DNA from: JADLGJ01 sp031423615
GTDB lineage: Bacteria; Omnitrophota; Gorgyraeia; Zapsychrales; JANLHA01
Reading direction: 5' to 3'
Assembly: GCA_031423615.1 (NCBI GenBank)
Contig: JANPFV010000041.1
Location: 1 to 62,480, forward strand
Length of the DNA: 62,480 nucleotides
Part shown: piece after piece, positions 16,478-25,079 of the stretch
How positions within the stretch are numbered: the first letter of the stretch is position 1
How the letters are laid out: every line of letters begins with the position of its first letter
Notes under the pieces: generated by a model
Told to the model about the DNA's origin: nothing
Seen by the model: only the letters and a program-made list of their open reading frames with translations
Databases searched by the model: none
Position numbers and translations under genes: made by a program

Positions 16478-17335
16478 TTAAAACGTGCGGACGACAAAAA
16501 CTCTGGCATAATACCGCCGCAAGTCTTTGGACGCCGCAAGCGCCATCTTTTCCGACGGTGCAAGCCCATAACAGGCCGGGCCGCTACCAGAAAAAGCTAC
16601 ACCGCAAAAGCTATATTTGCGCATCCTTTCTTTGACCCGGAGGAGTTCGGGCCGGATGCTCAAAATGCTTGTTTCGAGATCATTGTGAAGCAAATTTCCC
16701 ACTTCAAAGGCCGACTTCTCCTTTAAAGCAAGAGTCAGAATATTAACATCCGCCCTCTTTTTTGTCAACTTCAAATTGAGGCGGGTAAAGACATCTTTGG
16801 AATACATCTTAATTCGAGGAACGACAACAACATGCCACAATTTCCGGCGAATTTTAAACGGTGTGATCTTCTCTCCCCGGCCTTCGCCCAATGCCCAGCT
16901 GGCATTATATAAAAAGAAGGCCACATCACTGCCGATTTTGGCCCCCATATCTACGATCTGGGAACGCCTAAGGCCGCATTTCCAGATTTTATCCAGGCCC
17001 AAAAGTGTTGTGGCGGCATTACTTGAACCACCGGCCAAACCCGCGGCAACGGGAATGTTTTTTTTAATGTGAATCGTGACGCCTTGGGAAATGGCAAACT
17101 GCTTTTGCATCATCTGGCTGACTTGATAAACTAAATTTTTGGGTCCTTTAGGGACCTGGGGATCGTCGCAAATAATTGTAATTTTACCAACGGGGTCAGC
17201 CGTCAAACGGATTTCATCGAACAAACTGATCCGTTCGAAAACAGTTTCAAGGTCATGATACTGATCAGGTCTTTTGCGAAGGACTTTGAGGAAAAGATTA
17301 AGTTTGGCAGGCGAATGCAGAAGAAGGCTGGCCAT
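16478..17335 (-). CDS. ispE: 4-(cytidine 5'-diphospho)-2-C-methyl-D-erythritol kinase
   Basis: IspE phosphorylates CDP-methylerythritol in the MEP isoprenoid pathway. The 285-residue GHMP kinase has the catalytic Lys11 in SPAKLNLFLKVLRKRPDQYH, the ATP loop PVAAGLAGGSSNAATTL (95-111) and GSDVAFFL. The C-terminal GHMP motif SGSGPACYGL is present. ATG at 17335 is 3 bases after the TPR gene. It heads the ispE-spoVG-tRNA-glmU-prs block. Confidence 0.96.
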   Translation of the reverse strand: MASLLLHSPAKLNLFLKVLRKRPDQYHDLETVFERISLFDEIRLTADPVGKITIICDDPQVPKGPKNLVYQVSQMMQKQFAISQGVTIHIKKNIPVAAGLAGGSSNAATTLLGLDKIWKCGLRRSQIVDMGAKIGSDVAFFLYNASWALGEGRGEKITPFKIRRKLWHVVVVPRIKMYSKDVFTRLNLKLTKKRADVNILTLALKEKSAFEVGNLLHNDLETSILSIRPELLRVKERMRKYSFCGVAFSGSGPACYGLAPSEKMALAASKDLRRYYARVFVVRTF

Positions 17336-17338
17336 AGC

Positions 17339-18316
17339 CTAAAGGGAACTGAGGTCTTTGAGTTTTTTTGCCACCTGATCCTGATTGGGCTCCAGTCCGA
17401 TGGAAAGCTTCCAGAATTTTTTGGCCGTGTCCTTTTCACCCATTTTAAAATAAACGTCTCCCAGATGCTCATAAATGGCCGGGTCTTTTAATAAGCTGTC
17501 CGCCTTATTAAGGTATTCGAGGGCTTTTGCGAAATCACCCTTTTTGAAATAAATCCATCCCAAACTGTCTAAATACGCGCCGTTGCGGGGAGAAATTTTC
17601 ACGGCGCGCTGGACAAGTTCCAAAGCCTCGTCCAGATGGATTCCGTCTTCCGCGTAAAGATATCCCAGCGAGTTCAACGTTTCATCATGCTCCGGGTCGA
17701 TTTTTAAAGCACGGACAAAAAGTTCCAAAGCCTTGTCGCGATTTTTTTCCTCAAGGTATAAGGAACCTAAAAGATAAACGAGATCCGCATTATCCGTCGG
17801 GTTAATTTCCAGGACCTTTTCGAATTGCTTGATCGCCTTTCCATATTGTTTCTGGGAATAATACAATTGTCCCAAGAAACCATAAATCTCGACATTCTGC
17901 GGATCGGCCTGAGAAAGCGAGGTCAAAATTTTTTCATATTCTTTCGACGCGCTATCGTAATCTCTTTTGGTTGTATAAATAAGGGCGAGCAAGTAACGTC
18001 CCTGGACATTTTGGGGATCGTCTTTGAGAAGGGCGTTTAATTCCTTGGCCGCCTCGTCAAGTTTTCCTAAACGGGCATAATCCGCACCCAGGCGCAGACG
18101 CACGGCGCTGGACGCTTTGAATTTGGCGCTGTGCTCATAGGCGCTGATGGCTTTCTCCGTATCACCATTCAAATCGTGGATAACGCCCATGGCGTAGGAT
18201 GTAATGGAATGGACTTGTTCTTCCTGAGATTCCATGGCAAAGCCAATGGCCGGGAACAAGAAAAAAAACGTCGCAATGATCCATAAAAAAGATTTGCCGA
18301 TTTTTTCTAGTTTCAT
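17339..18316 (-). CDS. Exported tetratricopeptide repeat protein
   Basis: The 325-residue protein has a signal peptide or N-terminal anchor (FLWIIATFFFLFPAIGFAME) followed by about seven TPR units from residue 37 to the end, for example NVEIYGFLGQLYYSQKQYGKAIKQFEKVLEINP. TPR proteins act as scaffolds for protein complexes; the partner here is unknown. It lies between the mS38-like gene and ispE with a 3-base gap to the latter, so it belongs to the same operon. A periplasmic site is inferred. Confidence 0.88.
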   Translation of the reverse strand: MKLEKIGKSFLWIIATFFFLFPAIGFAMESQEEQVHSITSYAMGVIHDLNGDTEKAISAYEHSAKFKASSAVRLRLGADYARLGKLDEAAKELNALLKDDPQNVQGRYLLALIYTTKRDYDSASKEYEKILTSLSQADPQNVEIYGFLGQLYYSQKQYGKAIKQFEKVLEINPTDNADLVYLLGSLYLEEKNRDKALELFVRALKIDPEHDETLNSLGYLYAEDGIHLDEALELVQRAVKISPRNGAYLDSLGWIYFKKGDFAKALEYLNKADSLLKDPAIYEHLGDVYFKMGEKDTAKKFWKLSIGLEPNQDQVAKKLKDLSSL

Positions 18317-18365
18317 GACGTGAAACTCCTGTTTTCGACACTCCGCTCGACCTTGAGGGTCTTCG

Positions 18366-18467
18366 CTACGCCCAATCGCGTTTCTTGAGATGACGAAGCG
18401 CTTTACGAATTTTCTTACGCTTGTGCGTCCGGATCTTTCGAAGTTTGCGTTTTCTTCCGCAAGGCAT
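18366..18467 (-). CDS. 33-residue basic protein resembling AURKAIP1/COX24 (mS38-like) proteins
   Basis: ATG at 18467 begins MPCGRKRKLRKIRTHKRKK and runs to TAG at 18366, ending HLKKRDWA. More than half of the residues are Lys or Arg. The MPCGRKRK start and the THKRKKIRK pattern match the short bacterial proteins annotated as AURKAIP1/COX24 domain, related to the mitochondrial small-subunit protein mS38. A GAAAGGG box precedes the start. It sits between hisG and the TPR gene. A ribosomal role is inferred from the family. Confidence 0.75.
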   Translation of the reverse strand: MPCGRKRKLRKIRTHKRKKIRKALRHLKKRDWA

Positions 18468-18484
18468 ATGTGCCCTTTCTAAGG

Positions 18485-19360
18485 TTAATAAATAATCTTA
18501 TTTAAAGTATATTCGATAATGCCCTCGGCGCCAGCTAATTTTAACTGGGGAACGAGGATGCGCACCTTGCTCTCATGGATCACCGTCTCGACGGCCAGCC
18601 AGCCTTTTTGGCTGAGAGTGGAAATCGTCGGGTTTTTGAGCGAAGTTAAAAGACTTAAAACTTTTTTCAAATTCTTTTCTTCCAGATTTAGCTTAAGGCC
18701 GACCATGCCTTCGGCCGCAATCGCACCCTGCAGCAACATGGCGATCTGGGCCATTTTGTTTTTTTTCCACGCATCCTTGGCCGCGGCTTTATTGGAAATA
18801 AATTGTGTGGTAGATTCGCAAAGGGTCGTCACAATCCTTAAATTGTGGGCTTTTAAACTGCTCCCCGTCTCGGTTAATTCCACGATGGCGTCAACCAACC
18901 CGGTGGCGACCTTGGCTTCGGTCGCCCCCCAGCTAAATTCGACATCGGCCTTGACTTTATGCGTCTTTAAATAATTGCGGGTGACATTCACCAGTTCCGT
19001 AGCCAAGCGTTTTCCCTCTAAATCTTTGACCGACTTGATAGAGGAAGCTTCCGGAACAGCCAGAACCCAGCGGACCTTGACCGATGATGTTTTGGCATAA
19101 ACCAAATCCGCAATCACACTCACCTGGGATTCATTTTCCTGAATCCAATCCGCGCCCGTGATCCCGCAGTCCAAAACGCCCTGCTCCACATAACGGGACA
19201 TTTCTTGAGCGCGCAAAAGCACCAATTCAATTTCCAGATCATCAATCGTCGGAAAATACGATCTTGCCGAAACATTGACCTTATAACCGGCCCGTTCAAA
19301 AACCTTGACCGTGGCTTCCTGAAGGCTACCCTTAGGCAACCCCAATTTCAATTTTGTCAT
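18485..19360 (-). CDS. hisG: ATP phosphoribosyltransferase HisG (long form)
   Basis: HisG joins ATP and PRPP, the first step of histidine synthesis. The 291-residue protein has the catalytic domains (LKLGLPKGSLQEATVKVFERAGY, DCGITGADWI, DAIVELTETGSSL) and the C-terminal regulatory domain of the hexameric, histidine-inhibited form. No other his gene is in the window. The start at 19360 has AAGAAGGA upstream and a strong promoter 24 bases before the likely mRNA start. It appears to be the first gene of the long leftward run. Confidence 0.95.
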   Translation of the reverse strand: MTKLKLGLPKGSLQEATVKVFERAGYKVNVSARSYFPTIDDLEIELVLLRAQEMSRYVEQGVLDCGITGADWIQENESQVSVIADLVYAKTSSVKVRWVLAVPEASSIKSVKDLEGKRLATELVNVTRNYLKTHKVKADVEFSWGATEAKVATGLVDAIVELTETGSSLKAHNLRIVTTLCESTTQFISNKAAAKDAWKKNKMAQIAMLLQGAIAAEGMVGLKLNLEEKNLKKVLSLLTSLKNPTISTLSQKGWLAVETVIHESKVRILVPQLKLAGAEGIIEYTLNKIIY

Positions 19361-19390
19361 GAATTATATTTCCTTCTTAAGTAAGGCGAC

Positions 19391-19419
19391 ATTATAACCA
19401 TCCGGGTGAAGGTTGTAAA
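19391..19419 (-). promoter_or_regulatory. Promoter for hisG and the leftward operon
   Basis: On the minus strand TTTACA (19419-19414), 17 bases, then TATAAT (19396-19391). +1 falls near 19384, leaving a short leader with a normal ribosome binding site before ATG at 19360. Confidence 0.75.
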
Positions 19420-19428
19420 GAAATTTTC

Positions 19429-19457
19429 TTGTCAAAGCCCAGCCTGACGGTTATAAT
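19429..19457 (+). promoter_or_regulatory. Promoter for the PpiD-like gene
   Basis: TTGTCA (19429-19434), 17 bases, TATAAT (19452-19457). The start codon at 19510 lies about 46 bases after the expected +1, with GAGGT just before it. It is back to back with the hisG promoter. Confidence 0.75.
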
Positions 19458-19509
19458 GCGGACTTTATAATCATCCCTGTTCCCCGCAAAATTTTAACCG
19501 AGGTCATGT

Positions 19510-21042
19510 ATGCTGAAAATTCTACGCAAAAAAGGTGTGTCTAAAATCATTCTCTGGGTCTTGGCGGTCATTATCATTCTGGCCTTCGGTGTTTTTGGTT
19601 CGGTCTACCGCATGGAATCCAGCGCGGATAAAAAATTAAAATACGCCGGAAAAATCTTCGGAGAAAAAGTCCCTTTTGCTGATTTTCAAAATCAGTATGA
19701 ACAAACCATTATTTCCGACAAGCTCAATTTCGGGAATAATTTCGCCAAGATAAAATTTCAACTCGACCAGGACCGCGTAGAACGAACCTGGGTCCGGATC
19801 ATGCTGCTGAAAGAAGCGGAAAAGCGCAACATCAAAATATCCGACGACGAATTAGTCAAAGCCATTGCGGCTTTTCCCAATTTTCAAACTTCCGATAAAT
19901 TCAACGATGTCTATTATCAAAATATTCTGAAAAATTTCCTGAATATTACGCCGAGAAATTTTGAGGAATGTTTTCGCGATAAACTCAAACTCGACAAGGT
20001 CATTGTCCAGGAAACGGCCACGATTTCCGTTAGTGAAGAAGAAACCAAAAAGGCCTACCGTCAATACAATGAAAAAGTCCAGGTCAGCTATCTGCTCTTT
20101 GCCAATGACAGCTTTAGAAGCCAAATTGTCGCCGAGGAAAATAAAATCCAAAAATTTTACGAAGACCATAAAACGGACTTCGCCGCGCCGCCTATGGTCA
20201 ACGTGGAGTTTTTACGTTTTGATTTTCCCGCGCCGATGAGCCAGGCGGAAAAAGGGAAAGAGGCCCCCGCGGTCAGCGAAGAAGACAAAGATGCCGCTTG
20301 GCACACAGCTTACGATGCCCGTCAGGAATTGAAAGCGGATCCCGACTTTAGCGTTGTCGCCGCAAAAAACAAAATCAAGGTGGAAGAAAGCGGATTTTTC
20401 AGCATGGAACAGCCTAACCTCAAAGCCGGCTGGCCCTTCGAATTGATCCAAAAGATTTTTGAAATGAAGGCTGGTGACATTAGCGATCCCGTGGAAACCG
20501 CGCGCGGTTATCAAATCTTGCGCATCAAAGAAACCAAGGACGCGTCCATGCCTTTATTAAGTGAAGTCAAAGACAAGGTGACCGACCAATGGAAATCCAT
20601 GGAAGCGTCCAAACTGGCAAAAGCCAAGGCCGACGAAGTTTTGCTTAAAATCCGCGAATTGTCAGAGAAAAATCCCAACTTTGATTTAATGAAAACCGCC
20701 AAGGACATGGGCGGGGAACTCGTCCAGACTCCCCTTTTCGGCCGCGCGGAGAGCTATCTGCCCAAGCTGGGACCTGCCCCGGATTTCATGGAAAAAGCTT
20801 TTGACCTTACCAAGGACAAGCCCTTAAGCTCTGTCGCGGAAACATCCAAAGGATATTGCATTCTGCGTTTGGATAACCGCTCCGAGGCTGACATGACAAA
20901 TTTTGAAAAGGAAAAGCAGAAGTTTGCCAACGCAATTTTGATGGAAAAGAAGACGAAGGCTTTTAATGATTTCCTTGCCCATCTGCGATTGAAATCGAAT
21001 TTGGAATCTTTCATTCCGGAAAGCAAAAAAGCCCTGAAATAA
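19510..21042 (+). CDS. Membrane-anchored SurA/PpiD-type peptidyl-prolyl isomerase
   Basis: The 510-residue protein has one N-terminal membrane anchor (IILWVLAVIIILAFGVFGSVY, about 14-34), a SurA-like N-terminal chaperone region (35-200), a parvulin (PPIC) domain around 265-350 (DPDFSVVAAKNKIKVEESGFF, GDISDPVETARGYQILRIKE) and a second degenerate repeat (380-490). This is the PpiD layout: a periplasmic foldase that handles proteins leaving the Sec translocon. The gene runs opposite to its neighbours, and its stop codon directly abuts the stop of the convergent thioredoxin gene. Assignment to PpiD or to another SurA-like protein is not certain. Confidence 0.88.
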   Translation: MLKILRKKGVSKIILWVLAVIIILAFGVFGSVYRMESSADKKLKYAGKIFGEKVPFADFQNQYEQTIISDKLNFGNNFAKIKFQLDQDRVERTWVRIMLLKEAEKRNIKISDDELVKAIAAFPNFQTSDKFNDVYYQNILKNFLNITPRNFEECFRDKLKLDKVIVQETATISVSEEETKKAYRQYNEKVQVSYLLFANDSFRSQIVAEENKIQKFYEDHKTDFAAPPMVNVEFLRFDFPAPMSQAEKGKEAPAVSEEDKDAAWHTAYDARQELKADPDFSVVAAKNKIKVEESGFFSMEQPNLKAGWPFELIQKIFEMKAGDISDPVETARGYQILRIKETKDASMPLLSEVKDKVTDQWKSMEASKLAKAKADEVLLKIRELSEKNPNFDLMKTAKDMGGELVQTPLFGRAESYLPKLGPAPDFMEKAFDLTKDKPLSSVAETSKGYCILRLDNRSEADMTNFEKEKQKFANAILMEKKTKAFNDFLAHLRLKSNLESFIPESKKALK

Positions 21043-21558
21043 TTACTTGGAAACCTCAACGGCGAAAATGTCCGCGAAATTATCGGGCAAGGCATGTTCG
21101 ATGTCCACCACGACACCGTCCCGGTCAATAAAAAATAAAGTCGGAAGGCCAATGAGGCCGTATTGTTCCGAGACCAAAGATTCCTCATCAATAAAGGAAG
21201 GAAAGGGCAGCTTGATTTTATCCAAAAAGGACTTGACCCGCCGCGGACTTTCCCCGGCATCCACCAAAATAACCTTGATGCCTTTCTTCTTAAACCCGTC
21301 GGCCTGACGGACCAAGAGACGCATTTCTTCCCGGCAAGCCGGACACCACGTCGTCCAAAAGAAAACGATGGCCGGGTCACTGCCCCGGTATTTGTTTAGA
21401 CTCGTTGTTTCATCTGATGTCAAAGCCAGTGTAAAATCCGGCGCCTGTTTGTGCAGCAAGGGATTTTCATCAAATATGAATTGTCCTTCCGCCTTAAAAG
21501 GCATAAACACCAACACCGCCATACTCAAAACCAGCATCCATCGGCCCGCTATTTTCAT
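21043..21558 (-). CDS. TlpA/ResA-like extracytoplasmic thioredoxin
   Basis: The 171-residue protein has a signal peptide (MKIAGRWMLVLSMAVLVFM), an AhpC/TSA-Redoxin start (QAPDFTLALTSDE) and the active site WTTWCPACREEM with Cys72 and Cys75. The conserved cis-Pro is in LIGLPTLFFIDRDG. Such proteins reduce disulfides in the periplasm for cytochrome maturation or envelope protein repair. The substrate is unknown. It precedes cutA by convention of transcription order only loosely: cutA is upstream by 18 bases. Confidence 0.9.
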   Translation of the reverse strand: MKIAGRWMLVLSMAVLVFMPFKAEGQFIFDENPLLHKQAPDFTLALTSDETTSLNKYRGSDPAIVFFWTTWCPACREEMRLLVRQADGFKKKGIKVILVDAGESPRRVKSFLDKIKLPFPSFIDEESLVSEQYGLIGLPTLFFIDRDGVVVDIEHALPDNFADIFAVEVSK

Positions 21559-21576
21559 TTAAACCTCCACTATCTT

Positions 21577-21891
21577 CTATTGTGTTTCGGCAGCCAGCCA
21601 TGCCGAATATTTTTTATCGCCCGCCATAATCGGCAGGGCAATGATTTCCGGGACTTGATAACCATGGACTTCCTTGACCGCTTTTGCCGTTTTTGTAAAA
21701 AGAGCTTTGCGCGTCTTTACGATCAAAAGCACTTCTCGCGATTGCTCTAACTTTCCTTCCCAACGGTAATGAGATTCCATTCCGTCGATAATATTGACAC
21801 AGGCCGCTAAATTTTTTGCCAAGAGATGTCCGGCAATTTTGCGCCCTTCGATCAAATTTTTCGCAGTCACATAGATGGCAATAAATTTCAT
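21577..21891 (-). CDS. cutA: Divalent-cation tolerance protein CutA
   Basis: The 104-residue protein is a small trimeric ferredoxin-like fold. Family marks are IAIYVTAKNLIEGRKIAGHLLAKNLAACVNI, SHYRWEGKLEQSREVLLIVKT and the end VHGYQVPEIIALPI. CutA is linked to copper tolerance, though its biochemical task is still vague. It lies 26 bases after pgeF in the same direction. Confidence 0.93.
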   Translation of the reverse strand: MKFIAIYVTAKNLIEGRKIAGHLLAKNLAACVNIIDGMESHYRWEGKLEQSREVLLIVKTRKALFTKTAKAVKEVHGYQVPEIIALPIMAGDKKYSAWLAAETQ

Positions 21892-21917
21892 AGTATTAAC
21901 ATTATACCAGATTCGCG

Positions 21918-22640
21918 TTACGACTCACCATTTCTCACCAGCAAGGACAAATGCCGTCCCGCTTTTTCTCTGTCACGACGATATGAAAAATAATCCGTTC
22001 CACAGCAAGTGCATTCTTTCATGATAAAAATATTTTCCTTTTGCACGCCGCAATCCAAGAGCTGATTGCGATTGACCCACGACAAATCCAAGCACCGTTG
22101 ACCCTCAATATAAGCTATCCCATCGGGAAAAATTTTCTCAAACTCCGGCCCCACTTCATAGCAACAGCGGCGGATGGCCGGGCCAAATTGAGCTTGGATG
22201 TGCCCCGGATGGCTGCCGTAATATTTTTCTAAAGCTTCAACAGTTTTCGCAACAATTTTCTGCTGGGTCCCTTTCCACCCGGCGTGAGCCAAGCCAATAC
22301 ATTTTTGTTTGGAATCATAAAGAAAAACCGGTAAACAATCCGCCGTCCGAACGGAAAGAACAACCCCCGCAACATTGGTCACCACCGCATCAGCTTCTGG
22401 CAAATCGCCCGTTTGCGGGATATCCTGGCTAAAAACCGCCAACACTTTATTTCCATGAACCTGACGGATGGTAAAAACTTTTTCCGGCATGATGTGATAC
22501 TTTGTCCACAGCGCATCCTTCTGCGGCAAGGAAAAACCTCTCGCCTGCGGCGGCAAAGTAAAGTCGTCTAAACAGTCCGTAAACCCGAGCCTCACTTCCG
22601 GCGGGAAATATGTTTCAACGGGATTCACGGATAGCTTCAA
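21918..22640 (-). CDS. pgeF: Peptidoglycan editing factor PgeF / YfiH laccase-domain protein
   Basis: The 240-residue protein has the DUF152 zinc site: VRTADCLPVFLYD, GLAHAGWKGT, GPAIRRCCYEVGPEF and the closing CTCCGTDYFSYRRD. Family members act on purine nucleosides and, in E. coli YfiH, remove misplaced muropeptide precursors. The frame opens with TTG at 22640 (a GTG at 22628 is the alternative) and overlaps the end of rmuC, so translation is likely coupled. The substrate in this organism cannot be told from sequence. Confidence 0.9.
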   Translation of the reverse strand: MKLSVNPVETYFPPEVRLGFTDCLDDFTLPPQARGFSLPQKDALWTKYHIMPEKVFTIRQVHGNKVLAVFSQDIPQTGDLPEADAVVTNVAGVVLSVRTADCLPVFLYDSKQKCIGLAHAGWKGTQQKIVAKTVEALEKYYGSHPGHIQAQFGPAIRRCCYEVGPEFEKIFPDGIAYIEGQRCLDLSWVNRNQLLDCGVQKENIFIMKECTCCGTDYFSYRRDREKAGRHLSLLVRNGES

Positions 22641-23781
22641 CTTTCAGATCAATAGCCGCATCTGGCAATAATGTTTCGGTGATGGCGGGATTGCCTTTTT
22701 TATATTCTTCTATTTGGCGGATCTTGGTGTCCATCTGCGCAAAGTTCTTGGACTTTATATCCGAATAAAGCAAATTCAACTTCTCGACCTGTTTACCAAG
22801 CTCGTCGTCAAATCGTCCTTTAAACCGTCCATACAGGCCCATGAATTGTTCCAGCAGTCCAATGATCTTGCGGATGTCGTTTTCATAACGAAAATTTTCA
22901 TGCGCCTGACGGATCACGGACAGCATCGCATAAAGCGTGAAGGGCGAACAAAGAACAACTTTATCCTTGAGAGCTTCGGTCATCAATTCCGGCAGGTTTT
23001 CTTGAATAAAACCAAACACTTGTTCATTGGGAATAAAGAGCAAAACAAAGTCGAGCGTACTCTCTGCGGGATTGATATATTCACGATGCTGGATTTCCTT
23101 TATCCGTTGTTTTACATTCTTTAGAAATTCTTTGAGCGCCGCATCTTTGTCTAATCCCTCGGGACAATTCACCATTTTGATATAATTGTCGAGAGGAAAC
23201 TTCGCATCCATATTGACCCGATGCCCATTAGGAAGAAAAAAGGCATAATCCGGCTTGGTTGCGGCATTGTCCTGTTTTTTTTGCTTCTCATAATTGACAC
23301 CTTCCAGCAAACCCGCATAACGAATGATGTCTTCGGCCATGCGCTCGCCCCATTGGCCGCGCAATTTGACATTCCCGAGAATATTATTCAAATGATTCGT
23401 CGTGTCTTGCAAGCGCTGGGTGGCCAAAGACGCATTTTTTAATTCATTTTCAAGCTTGCCATATTTCATCGAACGGTCCTGCTCAAAATCGCGGACCATT
23501 TTTTGATAGTGGAAAAGTTCTTCTTTAAGCTGGCTGACCCATGTCTCGACGGCCTGCTTGCGGACTTCCAGTTCACCCGAAGCCTTGCTCTGCTCGTTCT
23601 TAAACTGCTGACCGGCTAAAAGCAAGAACTGCTCCTGATTGGACCGCATCTGTTCGGCAATACGCTTTTCAAAAATCGCGACCTGCTCCTGACTGTGATT
23701 CTGCAAAACTTTTTGCAAAATAAAAACAAACACTGCCAAAATAATGGCTACGGCTAAGATTCCAATGACCACAAGTCCCAT
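22615..23781 (-). CDS. rmuC: DNA recombination protein RmuC
   Basis: RmuC limits inversions and other rearrangements at repeats; it carries a PD-(D/E)XK-like fold. From ATG at 23781, which GGGGGAGG precedes by 6 bases, the protein has 388 residues: one N-terminal membrane anchor (MGLVVIGILAVAIILAVFVF), a long coiled coil (35-130) and the RmuC core (GNVKLRGQWGERMAEDIIRYAGL, KPDYAFFLPNGHRVNMDAKFPL, NEQVFGFIQE). A perfect CCCCGC/GCGGGG hairpin lies just before its ribosome binding site. Confidence 0.93.
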   Translation of the reverse strand: MGLVVIGILAVAIILAVFVFILQKVLQNHSQEQVAIFEKRIAEQMRSNQEQFLLLAGQQFKNEQSKASGELEVRKQAVETWVSQLKEELFHYQKMVRDFEQDRSMKYGKLENELKNASLATQRLQDTTNHLNNILGNVKLRGQWGERMAEDIIRYAGLLEGVNYEKQKKQDNAATKPDYAFFLPNGHRVNMDAKFPLDNYIKMVNCPEGLDKDAALKEFLKNVKQRIKEIQHREYINPAESTLDFVLLFIPNEQVFGFIQENLPELMTEALKDKVVLCSPFTLYAMLSVIRQAHENFRYENDIRKIIGLLEQFMGLYGRFKGRFDDELGKQVEKLNLLYSDIKSKNFAQMDTKIRQIEEYKKGNPAITETLLPDAAIDLKVEAIRESR

Positions 23782-23803
23782 AAATCCTCCCCCAAAATGT
23801 CCT

Positions 23804-23824
23804 CCCCGCAATCCTTTAGCGGGG
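23804..23824 (-). promoter_or_regulatory. GC hairpin in the rmuC leader
   Basis: ccccgc (23804-23809) and gcgggg (23819-23824) pair perfectly around a 9-base loop, ending 14 bases before the GGGGGAGG box of rmuC. It could shape translation or be a dispersed repeat. It has no U tract, so a terminator is less likely. Confidence 0.4.
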
Positions 23825-23894
23825 ATCCATGGTTTCCCTAATTAAAATTAATATATTCCGCCAACAGGCACCCTTTGGGTTAAATGAAATTATT

Positions 23895-25052
23895 TTACTT
23901 CCCCCGCCCAATAGCGCTCTCGCCAAACTTGTTCTTAATCAAGTCAACTGCGGAATGAATCTTTTCTAGTCGCTCATCAACAGGGTTGCTAAATAGACTG
24001 TCTTGGACATAAGCATCGACAAAATTATTCACCCGGATCCCAATCAACCGAATTTGCATTCCCGTCTTGAAGAAATTCTTAAAAAGATCCTTGGCCTTCA
24101 TGAAAATAACATCGGTATAGTTGGTCCGCTCCCTCAACGTAACCGCACGGGTGAAGGTGGAAAAATCTTTCAAACGTATTTTAATGGTAATGGTCTTGCC
24201 TTTCAAGTCATCCTTTCGCAGGCGGCGCGAAACCTGCTCGGAAAGGTCCAGCAAGGTCGCCAAAATCACTTCGCCATTTCCCGTATCACAATCAAATGTA
24301 TGCTCGTGGCTGATGGATTTGACCTCAATATTTTCTTTTACTTCACGCGGATCAATGCCTCGAGACAAATTGTACAAATGCTCACCGCCGTCCCCATATG
24401 TTTTTTGCATATCGGCCAATGAAAATTTAGACAGTTGACCAATCGTCTGAATTCCTAAGCGATGTAGACTTTCCGCCGTCTTGGGTCCTACACCCCATAA
24501 GCGTTCAATGGGCAGAGGATGTAAAAAATCTAAAATCCTACTTGCGGAAACTTCCAGAAGTCCGTCGGGTTTGGATAAATCTGACGCGATCTTGGCCACA
24601 AAATTGACCGGGGCAATTCCCACCGAAGCCGTGAGTCCCACTTCTTTGCGAACACGTTCTTTTAAATATTTAGCAGTTTTAACCGGCCCGCCAAATAAAT
24701 GATGACTCGTCGTAATATCCAAAAATGCCTCATCAATACTCAAGCCTTGAATATGCGGAGTAAAATCGTTAAAAATTGCAAAAACTTTTCGCGATGCTTG
24801 GTTGTATTTTTCAAAATGCGGCTGGACAAAAATGGCATGGGGACAGAGGTGAAAGGCTTTAGAAATGGGCATTGCGGAACGAATCCCAAAAGGCCGTGCT
24901 TCATAAGAACAGGTGGAAACAACGCCCCGGCCCCGCCCACCCTTAGGATCAGCACCAATAACAACGGGTTTTCCCCGCAAACGGGAATCATCTCTTTGCT
25001 CAACGCTGGCAAAGAAAGCATCGAGATCGACGTGGAGGATTGTTTTAAACAT
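23895..25052 (-). CDS. dinB: DNA polymerase IV (DinB, Y family)
   Basis: DinB copies past damaged bases. The 385-residue protein has the Y-family catalytic marks HVDLDAFFASVEQRDD (Asp9), YEARPFGI, LSIDEAFLDIT (Asp and Glu) and the helix-hairpin-helix region LWGVGPKTAESLHRLGI, followed by the little-finger domain. It ends in a short basic tail without a clear beta-clamp motif. No LexA box is visible upstream. It stands alone between the pseudopilin gene and rmuC. Confidence 0.95.
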   Translation of the reverse strand: MFKTILHVDLDAFFASVEQRDDSRLRGKPVVIGADPKGGRGRGVVSTCSYEARPFGIRSAMPISKAFHLCPHAIFVQPHFEKYNQASRKVFAIFNDFTPHIQGLSIDEAFLDITTSHHLFGGPVKTAKYLKERVRKEVGLTASVGIAPVNFVAKIASDLSKPDGLLEVSASRILDFLHPLPIERLWGVGPKTAESLHRLGIQTIGQLSKFSLADMQKTYGDGGEHLYNLSRGIDPREVKENIEVKSISHEHTFDCDTGNGEVILATLLDLSEQVSRRLRKDDLKGKTITIKIRLKDFSTFTRAVTLRERTNYTDVIFMKAKDLFKNFFKTGMQIRLIGIRVNNFVDAYVQDSLFSNPVDERLEKIHSAVDLIKNKFGESAIGRGK

Positions 25053-25079
25053 GGGGGCGGATCTAAAAAACCAACTAAG

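Noticed and set aside
21040..21045. Overlap or fusion of the PpiD-like and thioredoxin genes
   Set aside because: They are convergent with stop codons side by side (TAA and the complement of TAA); both proteins are complete.
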